From assembly GCA_900555045.1 (NCBI GenBank), contig USJW01000007.1:5889-69888 (forward strand): 64,000 nucleotides of DNA. The letters are read 5' to 3'. This stretch comes from an uncultured Clostridium sp. (GTDB lineage: Bacteria > Bacillota > Clostridia > Lachnospirales > Lachnospiraceae). Of the stretch, positions 26,268 through 35,537 are shown in pieces. The first letter of the stretch is position 1, and each line of letters opens with the position of its first letter. A model generated the notes under the pieces. The model had not been told where the DNA came from. It saw nothing but the letters and a program-made list of their open reading frames with translations, and did not search any database. Made by a program: the position numbers and the translations under genes.

Positions 26268-26296
26268 TTGACAATAAATTCTGCATGCAGTATACT
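26268..26296 (+). promoter_or_regulatory. Promoter of the glycoside utilisation operon, with palindrome in the spacer
   Basis: TTGACA (26268-26273), 17 bases, TATACT (26291-26296). The spacer ends with the perfect palindrome CTGCATGCAG (26281-26290), a possible operator site, for instance for the GntR-type regulator encoded two genes on. Confidence 0.65.
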
Positions 26297-26358
26297 AAAT
26301 TTAACACAACATTAACAGGCAGCCAACGTATGCGGGAAGCCTATGAGGAGGATATACG

Positions 26359-28584
26359 ATGAGAGAAATTATACCGTTTAACAAGTGGTATTACAGGGAG
26401 GATTTTCAGGACTCCTACGTGGTGGAGACAAGCCTGGACGGCTTTAAGCCGGTTACGGTTCCCCACGCCAACAAAGAAATTCCATTCAACTATTTTGATG
26501 AGACCTGTTATCAGTTTGTATCCTGCTATAAAAAGGTTTACCGCCCGGAGGAAGCCCTTAAGGGAAAGCGCATTTTCATCCGCTTCGGAGCCATCGCCAA
26601 CTACGCCGAGGTCTACGTCAACGGGACGCTGGCCGGAGAGCACAAGGGCGCGTACACGGCCTTTGAGCTGGAGCTGACCGACCTCCTCAAGTACGGCGAG
26701 GACAACCTGATTGCGGTGAAGGTGGACTCCACCGAGCGCCCCGACATCCCGCCCTTCGGCTACCTGATCGATTATCTCTGCTACGGCGGTATCTACCGGG
26801 AGGTGGAGCTGATCGTGAGCGACGCGGTCTATGTGAAGGCGCTGCACGTGTCCCCGCTGGATGTGATGAGCGGACATCCGAGAGCCGGCGTGAGAGCGTT
26901 CGTCGATGCGGCTTCTGCGGTTGAGAACGTGCCGGTGAAGCTGGGACTCTACAAGGATGGGGTTCTGGTGGCTGAGAAGGAGGAAAACGCCGACGTGGCG
27001 GACGGATCCCAGGTGCTGGACTTCGAGCTCTTAGACCTCAGTGACATTAAGCTCTGGACCACCAGAGAGCCGGAGCTCTACGAGATGGAGCTTAAGATCG
27101 GCGACACCGCGGTGCGCGAGCGCTTCGGATTCCGCGAGATCAGGTTCACCCCCACAGGCTTCTACTTAAACGGGGAGAAGATCAAGCTGCGCGGCTTAAA
27201 CCGCCATCAGTCCTACCCCTACGTGGGCTACGCGATGCCAAAGCGCGCCCAGGAGCGTGACGCGGAGATTTTGAAGGACGAGATCGGCGTCAACATCGTG
27301 CGCACCAGCCACTATCCGCAGTCGGCCCACTTCCTAAACCGCTGTGACGAGCTGGGACTTCTGGTGTTCGAGGAGATTCCGGGCTGGCAGCACATCGGTG
27401 ATGAGGACTGGAAGGCGCTCTCCGTCAAGAACGTACACGACATGATCATGGAGGGCTACAACCACCCGTCCATCATCCTCTGGGGCGTCCGGATCAACGA
27501 GTCCCAGAATGATTTTGATTTCTACGAGCGCACCAACCGCGAGGCCCACGAGATGGACAAGACCAGGCCCACCGGCGGTGTGAAATACATAGAGCGCGCG
27601 GACTTCCAGGAGGATGTCTACGTGATGAACGAGTTCCAGACAGGAAAGAGCGACCGCCGTCACCGCGATCAGAACATTTCCACCGGACTCAACTACGACG
27701 TGCCGTTTTTGATCTCCGAGTTCACCGGCGCGTTCCATCCCACCAAGCGCTGGGATGACACCAACCATCGGGTGGAGATGGCCCTGCGCCACGCCTGGGC
27801 TCACGACGAGATCGCCCTCGACGACCGGATCTGCGGCGCCATCGGCTGGTGCGCCTTCGACTACAACACCCACTATCAGTTCGGCCCTGGGGACCGTGTC
27901 TGCTACCACGGCGTGGCCGACATGTTCCGAATCCCGAAGAAGTGGACCGCGGCGGTCTACCGCAGCCAGAAGGATCCCTCCGAGGAGATCGTGCTGGAGC
28001 CGGCCACCATGTGGGTGAACGGGGATATCGACGAGTGCGGTTTCCTGCCCATGTACGTGTTCACCAACTGTGATTACGTGGAGTTCTACTACGGCGACAA
28101 GCTGGCCAGGAGGCTGTTCCCCCACAAGCGCCAGTTCGCAGGCCTTGCGCACGCGCCCATGTACATGGACCGGATCCAGAAGGACATCTGGGACGAGTGG
28201 GGCTGGGAGGATGCCACCTTCGTGGGCTACATCGACGGCAAGCCGGTGGCCACCAAGAAGTTTGTGAAGAACCCGCTTCCCACCGCCTTAAAGGCTGTGG
28301 CGGACGACGCATGTATGCATGCGGAGCAGGGCGAGGAGCCCTACGATGTGACCAGAGTGGTGTTCGAGGCTCAGGACCAGTACGGCAACAACCTGGATTA
28401 CATGATGGACAGCATCGAGTTTACCGTCACCGGCCCGGCAAAGCTCATCGGCCCGGCGAATACCACCATGCAGGGCGGCTGCATCGCCTGCTGGGTGCGC
28501 ACATTGGGGCAGACCGGAACGGTCCGCGTCAGCGCGAAGACACCGAAGCTTGTGTCAAATGAAGTTGTAATTGAAGTGAAATAG
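26359..28584 (+). CDS. Glycoside hydrolase family 2 enzyme (beta-galactosidase/beta-glucuronidase type)
   Basis: A 741-residue retaining glycosidase. Order: jelly-roll sugar-binding domain (1-170, with VYVNGTLAGEHKGAYTAFE), immunoglobulin-like domain (to about 265), and TIM barrel starting near GFYLNGEKIKLRGLNRHQSYP. The acid/base is the Glu of LWGVRINES and the nucleophile is the Glu of FLISEFTG. There is no signal peptide, so it acts in the cytosol on imported oligosaccharides. A C-terminal beta-sandwich of about 120 residues follows the barrel. The binding-protein transporter downstream probably brings in its substrate. Which sugar is cleaved cannot be told from sequence. GAGGAGG precedes the ATG. 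Confidence 0.92.
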   Translation: MREIIPFNKWYYREDFQDSYVVETSLDGFKPVTVPHANKEIPFNYFDETCYQFVSCYKKVYRPEEALKGKRIFIRFGAIANYAEVYVNGTLAGEHKGAYTAFELELTDLLKYGEDNLIAVKVDSTERPDIPPFGYLIDYLCYGGIYREVELIVSDAVYVKALHVSPLDVMSGHPRAGVRAFVDAASAVENVPVKLGLYKDGVLVAEKEENADVADGSQVLDFELLDLSDIKLWTTREPELYEMELKIGDTAVRERFGFREIRFTPTGFYLNGEKIKLRGLNRHQSYPYVGYAMPKRAQERDAEILKDEIGVNIVRTSHYPQSAHFLNRCDELGLLVFEEIPGWQHIGDEDWKALSVKNVHDMIMEGYNHPSIILWGVRINESQNDFDFYERTNREAHEMDKTRPTGGVKYIERADFQEDVYVMNEFQTGKSDRRHRDQNISTGLNYDVPFLISEFTGAFHPTKRWDDTNHRVEMALRHAWAHDEIALDDRICGAIGWCAFDYNTHYQFGPGDRVCYHGVADMFRIPKKWTAAVYRSQKDPSEEIVLEPATMWVNGDIDECGFLPMYVFTNCDYVEFYYGDKLARRLFPHKRQFAGLAHAPMYMDRIQKDIWDEWGWEDATFVGYIDGKPVATKKFVKNPLPTALKAVADDACMHAEQGEEPYDVTRVVFEAQDQYGNNLDYMMDSIEFTVTGPAKLIGPANTTMQGGCIACWVRTLGQTGTVRVSAKTPKLVSNEVVIEVK

Positions 28585-28620
28585 AGGATTGACCGAATAT
28601 CGGAGAAGGGGAGGGAGTGG

Positions 28621-29268
28621 ATGAATCTCGGTACACTGAAAAAAACGCCCACACTGTCGGACCAGGCATACACCACCATCAAGGCGGCGGTGATGTCCAA
28701 TCAGCTGAAGCCGGGGGAAGTGCTGACCACGGAAGCCCTCGCCGCGCAGCTGGGGATCAGCCGGACGCCCATCACCATCGCGCTCAACCGGCTGGCTCAG
28801 GAGAAGATTGTAGTGCCGCAGGAGAACAAGACGATGGTCGTGTCCACGATCACACAGAAGGACATCGACGACGTGACCGCGGTGCGCAGAATCCTGGAGC
28901 CGGAGGCCGTGCGCATGCTAAAGGGACGGCTGAACGCCGAGAATATCGGCGAGCTGAGGGCGATTCAGCAGAACCGGCGGATTTACATGGAACAGGGGGA
29001 TATCCGCTCCTTTATCGAGGCGGACCACATTTACCACATGAAGCTGGTTTCCTTCACCGGAAACGACTATCTGTACGCGACGTTAGAACAGTTAGATGAG
29101 GTGACTAACCGATTCCTCATCCTCTCCGGCACGGTGAGAAAGCACATGCATGTGGCCTACGAGGAGCATGAGGAGATCATCCGCTATCTGGAGCAGGGGG
29201 ATTTCGATGGGGCAGCCAACGCGCTGCTAAAACACATCGACAACGTTGACGTTCGCATGCTGGCATAA
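28621..29268 (+). CDS. GntR-family transcriptional regulator with FCD domain
   Basis: A 215-residue regulator: winged helix (residues 10-75, LSDQAYTTIKAAVMSNQLKPG, ALAAQLGISRTPITIALNRL) and an all-helical FCD effector domain (85-205, with DIDDVTAVRRILEPEAVRML and the metal-ligand histidine region ADHIYHMKLV). FCD proteins are usually repressors released by an organic acid or sugar acid. Its place inside the operon, 36 bases after the glycosidase, suggests control of this operon; a sugar acid such as a glucuronide would fit but is not shown. Confidence 0.92.
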   Translation: MNLGTLKKTPTLSDQAYTTIKAAVMSNQLKPGEVLTTEALAAQLGISRTPITIALNRLAQEKIVVPQENKTMVVSTITQKDIDDVTAVRRILEPEAVRMLKGRLNAENIGELRAIQQNRRIYMEQGDIRSFIEADHIYHMKLVSFTGNDYLYATLEQLDEVTNRFLILSGTVRKHMHVAYEEHEEIIRYLEQGDFDGAANALLKHIDNVDVRMLA

Positions 29269-29324
29269 GGAGTTGTGCGCGGCATTCCGAATAGAGCAAA
29301 AATTATAAGGAGGATTCAGTATTT

Positions 29325-30710
29325 ATGAGACACATGAGAAAACTGGCACTGTCGTTGGCGGCCATCACGGCGCTCACCACCGCGTGCGTTGCACCGAACA
29401 GTGCGACCACCGCAGCTCCGACATCCGCAGCCAAGGGGGAGACGAAAGCGGAGGCCACGGCGGAGGCTGCTTCCGGGGAAACCAAAGCGGCCGCAAGCGG
29501 CGAGGCGGAGGAGCTGACCATCTGGGCATGGGACCAGAACTTTAACATCCCGATTATGGAGACCGCTGCGGAGTACTACCGCAAGGCCGGACATGAGAAC
29601 TTCAAGTTAAACATCGTGGAAGTGGAAGAGAACGCGGTGGAGACCAAATCCATCACCGCCTTCACCTCCGGCGTATCCGAGGGCATGCCCGACATCCTTT
29701 TGATGGGCGACTACAGCGCACAGAGCTTTTTAAACAACTACGAGGGCAAGTACGCGGATCTGACCGACGCCATGGACTTCAGCCAGTTCGCGCCCTACAA
29801 GGTGAAAGCCTACACCGTGAACGACCGCGTGTACGGCGTGCCCTTTGACAGCGGCAGCGCCGGAATCTACTACCGCAAGGACTACCTGGAGCAGGCGGGC
29901 TTTTCCGAGGACGACATGAAGGATCTGACCTGGTCCCAGTTCGTGGAGATCGGCAAGAAGGTGAAGGAAGCTACCGGAAAGTACTTTGTGGTATTCACCC
30001 CCTACAAAGGAACCCACTATATGCAGATCGCGCTCCAGTCCGCCGGACAGTGGCTGACCGATTCCGAGGGCAAGCCCGTGTTTAAGGACAGCCCGGCTAT
30101 CCGCGAGATGATGGAAGTGATCAAGGAGATGTACAAGGCAGACTTAATCATGCCAGTTGACTACTGGTCCGCAGAGGGCGTTGGCGGCATCCAGAAGGGC
30201 GACGTCGCCGCACATATTTCCGCTGTCTGGTACATTCCGACCATCACCAGCGTTGCCGACATGGAAGGCAAGTGGGGCTACACCAACATCCCGAAGCTGG
30301 AGACCGTTGACAATGCGACCCAGTACTCCAATATCGGCGGATCCAGCTGGGTGGTTCTGGAGGACAGCAAGAACAAGGATCTGGCAATCGACTTCTTAAA
30401 GACCGTGTACGCGGGCAATGTTGATTTCTATCAGCAGATTTTAAGAGAGCAGGGCGCAGTTGCAACCTACATTCCCTCTCAGAGCGGTGAAGCTTACGGC
30501 GAGGGCGTTGACTACTTCGGCGGCGCTTGCATCTACAAGGATTTCGCAGAGTGGGGCAGCAAGGTTCCGGAAGTAGACTACGGTATGTACACCAACGAGG
30601 CCTGTGACGCGCTGCGCACAGTGACCCAGGACTACTTTGACGACAAGATGAGCCTGGATGACGCGCTCACCAAGGCGGAAGAGAACTTCAACATGCAGGT
30701 TGGAAACTGA
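29325..30710 (+). CDS. Extracellular solute-binding lipoprotein, sugar ABC transporter family 1
   Basis: A 461-residue binding lipoprotein. The signal peptide ends in the lipobox LTTAC with Cys21 as the lipidated residue; a low-complexity Ala/Thr/Glu linker (22-62) follows, then the family 1 fold starting at LTIWAWDQNF. Conserved parts include GVPFDSGSAGIYYRKDYLEQAG and AAHISAVWYIP. It captures an oligosaccharide outside the membrane and delivers it to the two permeases that follow. TAAGGAGG lies upstream; no separate promoter is evident in the 56-base gap, and a stable hairpin after it (30728-30758) may raise its mRNA level above that of the permeases. Confidence 0.92.
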   Translation: MRHMRKLALSLAAITALTTACVAPNSATTAAPTSAAKGETKAEATAEAASGETKAAASGEAEELTIWAWDQNFNIPIMETAAEYYRKAGHENFKLNIVEVEENAVETKSITAFTSGVSEGMPDILLMGDYSAQSFLNNYEGKYADLTDAMDFSQFAPYKVKAYTVNDRVYGVPFDSGSAGIYYRKDYLEQAGFSEDDMKDLTWSQFVEIGKKVKEATGKYFVVFTPYKGTHYMQIALQSAGQWLTDSEGKPVFKDSPAIREMMEVIKEMYKADLIMPVDYWSAEGVGGIQKGDVAAHISAVWYIPTITSVADMEGKWGYTNIPKLETVDNATQYSNIGGSSWVVLEDSKNKDLAIDFLKTVYAGNVDFYQQILREQGAVATYIPSQSGEAYGEGVDYFGGACIYKDFAEWGSKVPEVDYGMYTNEACDALRTVTQDYFDDKMSLDDALTKAEENFNMQVGN

Positions 30711-30727
30711 TCGATAAGGCACAAAGC

Positions 30728-30758
30728 GGCGCGGGAGAGGTCTGGCCTTTCCTGCGCC
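30728..30758 (+). promoter_or_regulatory. Intergenic hairpin between binding protein and permease genes
   Basis: A 13-base stem with two non-Watson-Crick positions (30728-30740 with 30746-30758, loop TCTGG). It has no U-tract, so it is more likely an mRNA-stabilising element than a terminator. Confidence 0.5.
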
Positions 30759-30783
30759 ACGCCAGATACCGGAGGGGTGGAAC

Positions 30784-31674
30784 ATGGCAAGTAACCGTAG
30801 TAAAAAACAGAAGGGAAGATGGTTCAGGTTTTCGGCAATCTCGATCATTCTCTCGCTGGTATTCATGGTGTATCCAGTTCTGTATTCGATGTATATTTCA
30901 GCCCATTCATACAAAGGTTTAAAGTCTACATTCGTGGGGCTGGGGAACTTTGCGCGGTTGTTCAAGGATACAATTTTTTGGCAGGCACTGGGACACAACT
31001 TTATCTTTCTGATTATCCAGGTGCCGATCATGCTGGTGTTGGGCCTGCTGTTCGCGAACCTGCTAAACTCCAAGGATCTAAAGTTCAAGGGTTTTTTCCG
31101 CCTTGCACTGTTTTTACCCTGCGTCACCTCGCTTGTGGCTTACTCCCTGGTGTTTAAGATGCTGTTCCAGATCGATGGTCTGGTGAACCATTTCCTGATG
31201 GCGATTCACCTGGTCAGCCGTCCCATCAACTGGCTGAACGATCCGTTCTGGGCAAAGGTGTCCATCGTCATCGCACTTTGCTGGAGATGGACCGGCTACA
31301 ATATGATGTTTTACATTTCCGGCCTTCAGAACATTCCCTCCACCACCATCGAGGCGGCGCGGATTGACGGGGCCAACCGGCTGCAGGAGTTCTTCTACGT
31401 GGTGGTTCCGCAGCTGAAGCAGGTCATTTTGTTTACATCCATCACCTCCACGATCGGCACGATCCAGCTGTTCGACGAGGTGGTCAATATCACCGCGGGC
31501 GGGCCGTCCAACGCGACGATGACCGCATCGCAGTACATTTATAATCACTCGTTTGTGTACTCGGCAAACTTCGGGTACTCGGCTGCCATGTCCTGGGTGG
31601 TCGTTGTGATTGTGGCGGCGCTGTCCATGATTCAGTTTGTCGTCACAAGAGAAAAGAAGACGGAGGTGGGATGA
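30784..31674 (+). CDS. Sugar ABC transporter permease, MalF/UgpA type
   Basis: A 296-residue membrane protein with six predicted helices. The cytoplasmic EAA loop reads TIEAARIDGANRLQEFFYVVVPQL, where the ATPase docks. A basic N-terminal tail (SNRSKKQKGR) precedes the first helix. It forms the membrane channel together with the next gene. GGAGGGG is at the normal distance from the ATG. No ATPase gene is in the operon, so a shared MsmX-type ATPase encoded elsewhere is probably used. Confidence 0.93.
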   Translation: MASNRSKKQKGRWFRFSAISIILSLVFMVYPVLYSMYISAHSYKGLKSTFVGLGNFARLFKDTIFWQALGHNFIFLIIQVPIMLVLGLLFANLLNSKDLKFKGFFRLALFLPCVTSLVAYSLVFKMLFQIDGLVNHFLMAIHLVSRPINWLNDPFWAKVSIVIALCWRWTGYNMMFYISGLQNIPSTTIEAARIDGANRLQEFFYVVVPQLKQVILFTSITSTIGTIQLFDEVVNITAGGPSNATMTASQYIYNHSFVYSANFGYSAAMSWVVVVIVAALSMIQFVVTREKKTEVG

Positions 31675-31678
31675 TCGT

Positions 31679-32497
31679 ATGAGCTGGAAAAAAGTACGCG
31701 CGTTTTTATGCTATGCCGTGTTGGCACTGGCATCCTTTATCTCCATTTTTCCGTTCTACTGGATGTTGGCGGGTGCAACGAACACCTCCAACGAAGTTGC
31801 GCAGGGAAAATTGACAATCGGCCCGTATTTCCTGGTGAATATGTGGAAGTTGTTTGAAAAATACAAGGTGGTGGAGGCGCTGGTGAACTCCTTGAAGATC
31901 GCCGGCATCACCGTTGCGCTGTCGTTAGTTGCCACCTCGCTTGCGGCCTACGGGTTTGAGAAATTCCGCACAAAGGCCTCGGAGCGGATCTACTCCATCT
32001 ACCTGCTGGCGATGATGATCCCGTTCTCCGCCATGATGATTCCGCTGTTCAAGATGATGGCCGCGGTGAAGCTGGTCAACAACCACATCGCCATCATTCT
32101 GCCGGCCATCAGCTCCGTGTTCCTGATCTTTTTCTTCCGGCAGAACTTCAAGGCGTTTCCGGACGATATCCTGGAGGCGGCGCGCATCGACGGAGCCGGC
32201 GACTGGTACATCTTCTTCCGGGTCGTGATGCCCAACATGAAATCGACCTATGCGGCTGCGGCAATCTACGCGTTCATGACCTCCTGGAACAACTACATGT
32301 GGCCCCTGGTCATTTTGCAGTCGCCCGAGAAGAAGACCATGACGCTTCTGATCGCGGACCTGGCCGCAGAGTACTACGTGGTGGACTACGCCGTGCAGAT
32401 GGCGGGGCTTTTGATCGCGGTTCTGCCCATGACCATCGTGTTCTTCGTGATGCAGAAGAGCTTCGTGGAAGGCCTCACCGGCTCGGTGAAGGGCTAA
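31679..32497 (+). CDS. Sugar ABC transporter permease, MalG/UgpE type
   Basis: A 272-residue membrane protein with six predicted helices and the EAA loop LEAARIDGAGDWYIFFRVVM. The start at 31679 lies 4 bases after the stop of the first permease; GGTGGG within that gene end serves as ribosome site. It is the second half of the translocation channel. The operon ends after it at a hairpin terminator. Confidence 0.93.
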   Translation: MSWKKVRAFLCYAVLALASFISIFPFYWMLAGATNTSNEVAQGKLTIGPYFLVNMWKLFEKYKVVEALVNSLKIAGITVALSLVATSLAAYGFEKFRTKASERIYSIYLLAMMIPFSAMMIPLFKMMAAVKLVNNHIAIILPAISSVFLIFFFRQNFKAFPDDILEAARIDGAGDWYIFFRVVMPNMKSTYAAAAIYAFMTSWNNYMWPLVILQSPEKKTMTLLIADLAAEYYVVDYAVQMAGLLIAVLPMTIVFFVMQKSFVEGLTGSVKG

Positions 32498-32522
32498 ACA
32501 CGCAGAGATAAGAAAATAGAAA

Positions 32523-32568
32523 GGCCGCTGCCCTCCTGACGTGATCTGTCGGGGAAGCAGCGGCTCTT
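32523..32568. terminator. Probable bidirectional terminator between the sugar operon and prs
   Basis: An imperfect stem of about 18 pairs (left GGCCGCTGCC, right GGAAGCAGCGGC) ends in TCTTTT on the + strand and in TTTCTATTTTCTT on the - strand, so it can serve both convergent genes. A second hairpin (AGGGCCGCA, 32579-32587, with TGCGGCCCT, 32599-32607) lies between it and the prs stop codon. Confidence 0.75.
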
Positions 32569-32628
32569 TTGGATGCCAAGGGCCGCAAGGCTATGCCCTG
32601 CGGCCCTCAATTCGCTGTGCGGTAAGGT

Positions 32629-33837
32629 TTATACCAATTTCTGGAAATACTCGTACCCGCCGGCCTGATACTTGGAGACCAGGCGCTGAATCTTCTCCGT
32701 GGGGGAGAGGGTGGCGCTGATGGAGCGGTCGTGGTTCAAGGAGTTGATGATGGCGGCAATGTACTTGCTCATATCGGCCTCCAGGTACCAGTCGCGGCTA
32801 AGGAGCTCCGCCGGGCGGTAGTTTAGGTTGGTGGTGATCACGTAGTCCAAGTAGCCCTTGGCGTGGAACTCGTCGAACTTGTCCAGTCCGTTGGTGAACA
32901 GGCCGAAGGTGCAGCAGACGATGACCTTCTTGGCCTTGCGCTCCTTGAGCTCCTTGGCCGTGTCCAGCATGCTCTCGCCGGAGGAGATCATGTCGTCGAT
33001 GATCAGCACGGTCTTTCCCTCCACGGAGGAGCCGAGGAACTCGTGGGCCACGATGGGGTTGCGCCCGCCGATGACCTGGGAGTAATCGCGGCGCTTGTAG
33101 AACATGCCCATGTCCACGCCCAGGTTGTTGGCCAGGTACACGGCGCGGTTCATGGCGCCCTCGTCGGGACTGATGACCATCAGGTGTTCCTTGTCGATCT
33201 GAAGGTTGGGGTCGTGGTTGAACAGCGCCTTCACAAACTGGTAGGTGGGCATAAAGTTGTCAAATCCGATCAGGGGAATGGCATTCTGCACTCTGGGGTC
33301 GTGGGCGTCAAAGGTGATGATGTTGTCCACGCCCATGTACACCAGCTCCTCTAAGGCCATCGCACAGTCCAGGGACTCGCGCTTGCTGCGCTTGTGCTGG
33401 CGGCTCTCGTAGAGGAAGGGCATGATCACGTTGACGCGGTGGGCGGTGGAGACACAGGCGCCAACGATCCGCTTCAGATCCTGAAAATGATCGTCCGGGG
33501 ACATATGGTTGGTGTATCCGCTGACCGTGTAGGGGATGCTGTAATTCATCACGTCCACCATGACGTAGATATCGGTGCCCCGCACCGACTCGTTGATGAC
33601 TGCCTTGGCCTCACCGCTGCCGAAGCGGGGACATCTGCAGTCCAGCAGGTAGGAATCCACATCGTAGCCGCGGTAGTGAAGGTCTTCCTGGCGGCGCTTT
33701 AACTCCTCGATATCATTTCTGCGGAAGCGCACGATGTGGTCGTTCACCATGCCGGCCAGCTCCTTACAGCTTTCCAGGGCGGCGATCTTTAACGGCGCCA
33801 CCGGAAGAGAATCGTTGAATACAAAATTGTTAGCCAT
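32629..33837 (-). CDS. prs: Ribose-phosphate pyrophosphokinase, long clostridial form
   Basis: A 402-residue enzyme making PRPP from ribose 5-phosphate and ATP for nucleotide, His and Trp synthesis. Motifs: CRCPRFGSGEAKAVINESVRG, PFLYESRQHKRSKRESL (pyrophosphate region), the catalytic-loop YKRRDYS and the PRPP-binding VLIIDDMISSGESML. It is about 85 residues longer than the usual 315, with an N-terminal extension and altered spacing, a form seen in Lachnospiraceae. The ATG at 33837 has AAGGAG upstream; earlier in-frame starts lie in the promoter. It is transcribed alone against its neighbours. Confidence 0.88.
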   Translation of the reverse strand: MANNFVFNDSLPVAPLKIAALESCKELAGMVNDHIVRFRRNDIEELKRRQEDLHYRGYDVDSYLLDCRCPRFGSGEAKAVINESVRGTDIYVMVDVMNYSIPYTVSGYTNHMSPDDHFQDLKRIVGACVSTAHRVNVIMPFLYESRQHKRSKRESLDCAMALEELVYMGVDNIITFDAHDPRVQNAIPLIGFDNFMPTYQFVKALFNHDPNLQIDKEHLMVISPDEGAMNRAVYLANNLGVDMGMFYKRRDYSQVIGGRNPIVAHEFLGSSVEGKTVLIIDDMISSGESMLDTAKELKERKAKKVIVCCTFGLFTNGLDKFDEFHAKGYLDYVITTNLNYRPAELLSRDWYLEADMSKYIAAIINSLNHDRSISATLSPTEKIQRLVSKYQAGGYEYFQKLV

Positions 33838-33907
33838 GAGAGCATGCTCCTTTTTGGTTAGATAGTGATAGTGTATGTATATCGACAATAAGCCATAATA
33901 CATATGA

Positions 33908-33937
33908 TTTATACCATCGAACAATCGGAAACGTCAA
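33908..33937 (-). promoter_or_regulatory. Promoter of prs
   Basis: On the minus strand, TTGACG (33937-33932), 18 bases, and TATAAA (33913-33908), about 70 bases before the start codon. Confidence 0.5.
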
Positions 33938-34017
33938 GTGATTGTAATAATTTTCTCAAAAAATACAAAAGCTTCTTACTGTGCAGCGGGAAATCGCGAA
34001 AGGGCGAAAATCGGGCA

Positions 34018-34046
34018 TTTACAAAAATGGATGATATTGGTATGAT
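34018..34046 (+). promoter_or_regulatory. Promoter of the DUF512-der group
   Basis: TTTACA (34018-34023), 17 bases, TATGAT (34041-34046), divergent from prs and about 50 bases before the DUF512 gene. Confidence 0.5.
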
Positions 34047-34094
34047 ATAAGTTACGGTAGTATGTCCATATATAGTATAGAAAGGCTTTATGAG

Positions 34095-35537
34095 ATGACA
34101 ACAGTAAAAAAACAGGAGGGCCACCGGATCTCACAGGTGGATCCGGGTTCCATCGCCGCAGAGCTGGAGCTGGAGCCGGGGGACCGGGTCCTTCAGATAA
34201 ACGGAAATGAAGTGGAGGATATCTTCGACTACGAGTACTATGTGAACAGCCCGTCCATGACTATGCTGGTGCAGAAGGCGGACGGAGAGGAGTGGGAGCT
34301 CGAGATCGAGAACGACTATGAGGATCTGGGAATTACCTTTGAGAACGGGCTGATGAGCGATTACCGGTCCTGCTGCAATAAGTGTATTTTCTGTTTTATC
34401 GACCAGATGCCCCCGGGCATGCGGGAGACCTTATATTTCAAGGACGACGACTCCCGCCTGTCCTTTTTGCAGGGCAATTACATCACCCTGACCAACATGA
34501 AGGACAAGGATATCGACCGGATCATCCGCTTCAAGCTGGCGCCCATCAACATCTCGGTCCACACCACGAACCCGGAGCTGCGCTGCAGGATGTTAAACAA
34601 CCGCTTTGCCGGCAGGGCCTTAAAGATGATGGACCGGCTCTATGAGGCCGGGACGCCCATGAACGGCCAGGTGGTGCTCTGCAAGGGCGTGAACGACGGC
34701 GCAGAGCTGGACCGGACCATCCGGGATCTCACCCGCTACCTGCCGAACATGGAGAGCGTGTCCGTGGTGCCGGTGGGGGTCTCCAAGTACCGGGACGGGC
34801 TTTACCCCTTAGAGCCCCTCACAAAGGCGGACGCCGAGGCGGCCATCGACCTGATTGAGGGATGGCAGAAAAAGATCTACGCGGAGCACAAGACCCATTT
34901 CATCCACGCCAGCGACGAGTTCTACATCCTGGCGGAGCGCCCCCTGCCCGAGGCAGAGCGCTACGACGGCTACATCCAGCTGGAGAACGGGGTCGGAATG
35001 CTGCGGCTTCTCTCCACCGAGGTGGAGGAGGCCCTGAAGCGGGACGATTGGGAGACAGAGCCCGGCGAGGTCTCTATCGCCACAGGACTTCTCCCTTATT
35101 CTTATATCCAAAAATACGTGGGCTGGATCACAGAGCGCTATCCGGAGCGGAAGGTGCATGTCTATCCCATCACCAATGACTTCTTCGGGGAGCAGATCAC
35201 CGTGTCCGGCCTCATCACCGGAACGGACTTAATCCGCCAGCTGAAAGGCCGCGAGCTGGGAGAGTGGCTGCTTCTGCCCGTGAACATGTTTCGCAGCGGG
35301 GAGGAGGTCTTTCTGGACGACGTGACGAAGTCGGACGTAGAAAAGGCTTTACAAGTAAAGGTTCATATAGTAAAATCAAGCGGATATGATCTGGTTGGCG
35401 CTGTGCTTAATCCGGGCCGGGAGCCCGAGGCGCATCCGGGTGAGGACCGGGCAAAGCCCGGGGCAGAATACGGCTACGAAGGCTATGAGCTGGACGAGCT
35501 CTGTGAAGTAGAGTGGGAATCGGATGAAGAAGACTGA
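34095..35537 (+). CDS. DUF512 protein: PDZ-like domain plus radical SAM
   Basis: A 480-residue protein. The N-terminus is PDZ-like (ISQVDPGSIAAELELEPGDRVLQING), followed by the cysteine motif CCNKCIFCFIDQMP, whose CxxCxxC matches the DUF512 version of the radical SAM site, then the DUF512 region with GLLPYSYIQKYVGWI and VYPITNDFFGEQITVSGLITG. The family is widespread in anaerobic Firmicutes and Cyanobacteria; a role in tRNA or ribosome modification has been suggested but not shown. ATG at 34095 is preceded by GAAAGG. The end overlaps the DUF6472 gene by 14 bases, and der follows, an order typical for Lachnospiraceae. Confidence 0.88.
   Translation: MTTVKKQEGHRISQVDPGSIAAELELEPGDRVLQINGNEVEDIFDYEYYVNSPSMTMLVQKADGEEWELEIENDYEDLGITFENGLMSDYRSCCNKCIFCFIDQMPPGMRETLYFKDDDSRLSFLQGNYITLTNMKDKDIDRIIRFKLAPINISVHTTNPELRCRMLNNRFAGRALKMMDRLYEAGTPMNGQVVLCKGVNDGAELDRTIRDLTRYLPNMESVSVVPVGVSKYRDGLYPLEPLTKADAEAAIDLIEGWQKKIYAEHKTHFIHASDEFYILAERPLPEAERYDGYIQLENGVGMLRLLSTEVEEALKRDDWETEPGEVSIATGLLPYSYIQKYVGWITERYPERKVHVYPITNDFFGEQITVSGLITGTDLIRQLKGRELGEWLLLPVNMFRSGEEVFLDDVTKSDVEKALQVKVHIVKSSGYDLVGAVLNPGREPEAHPGEDRAKPGAEYGYEGYELDELCEVEWESDEED

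Noticed and set aside
26281..26290. CTGCATGCAG as a restriction-type or attachment site
   Set aside because: Its place between the promoter boxes is better explained as an operator, and no integrase is present.
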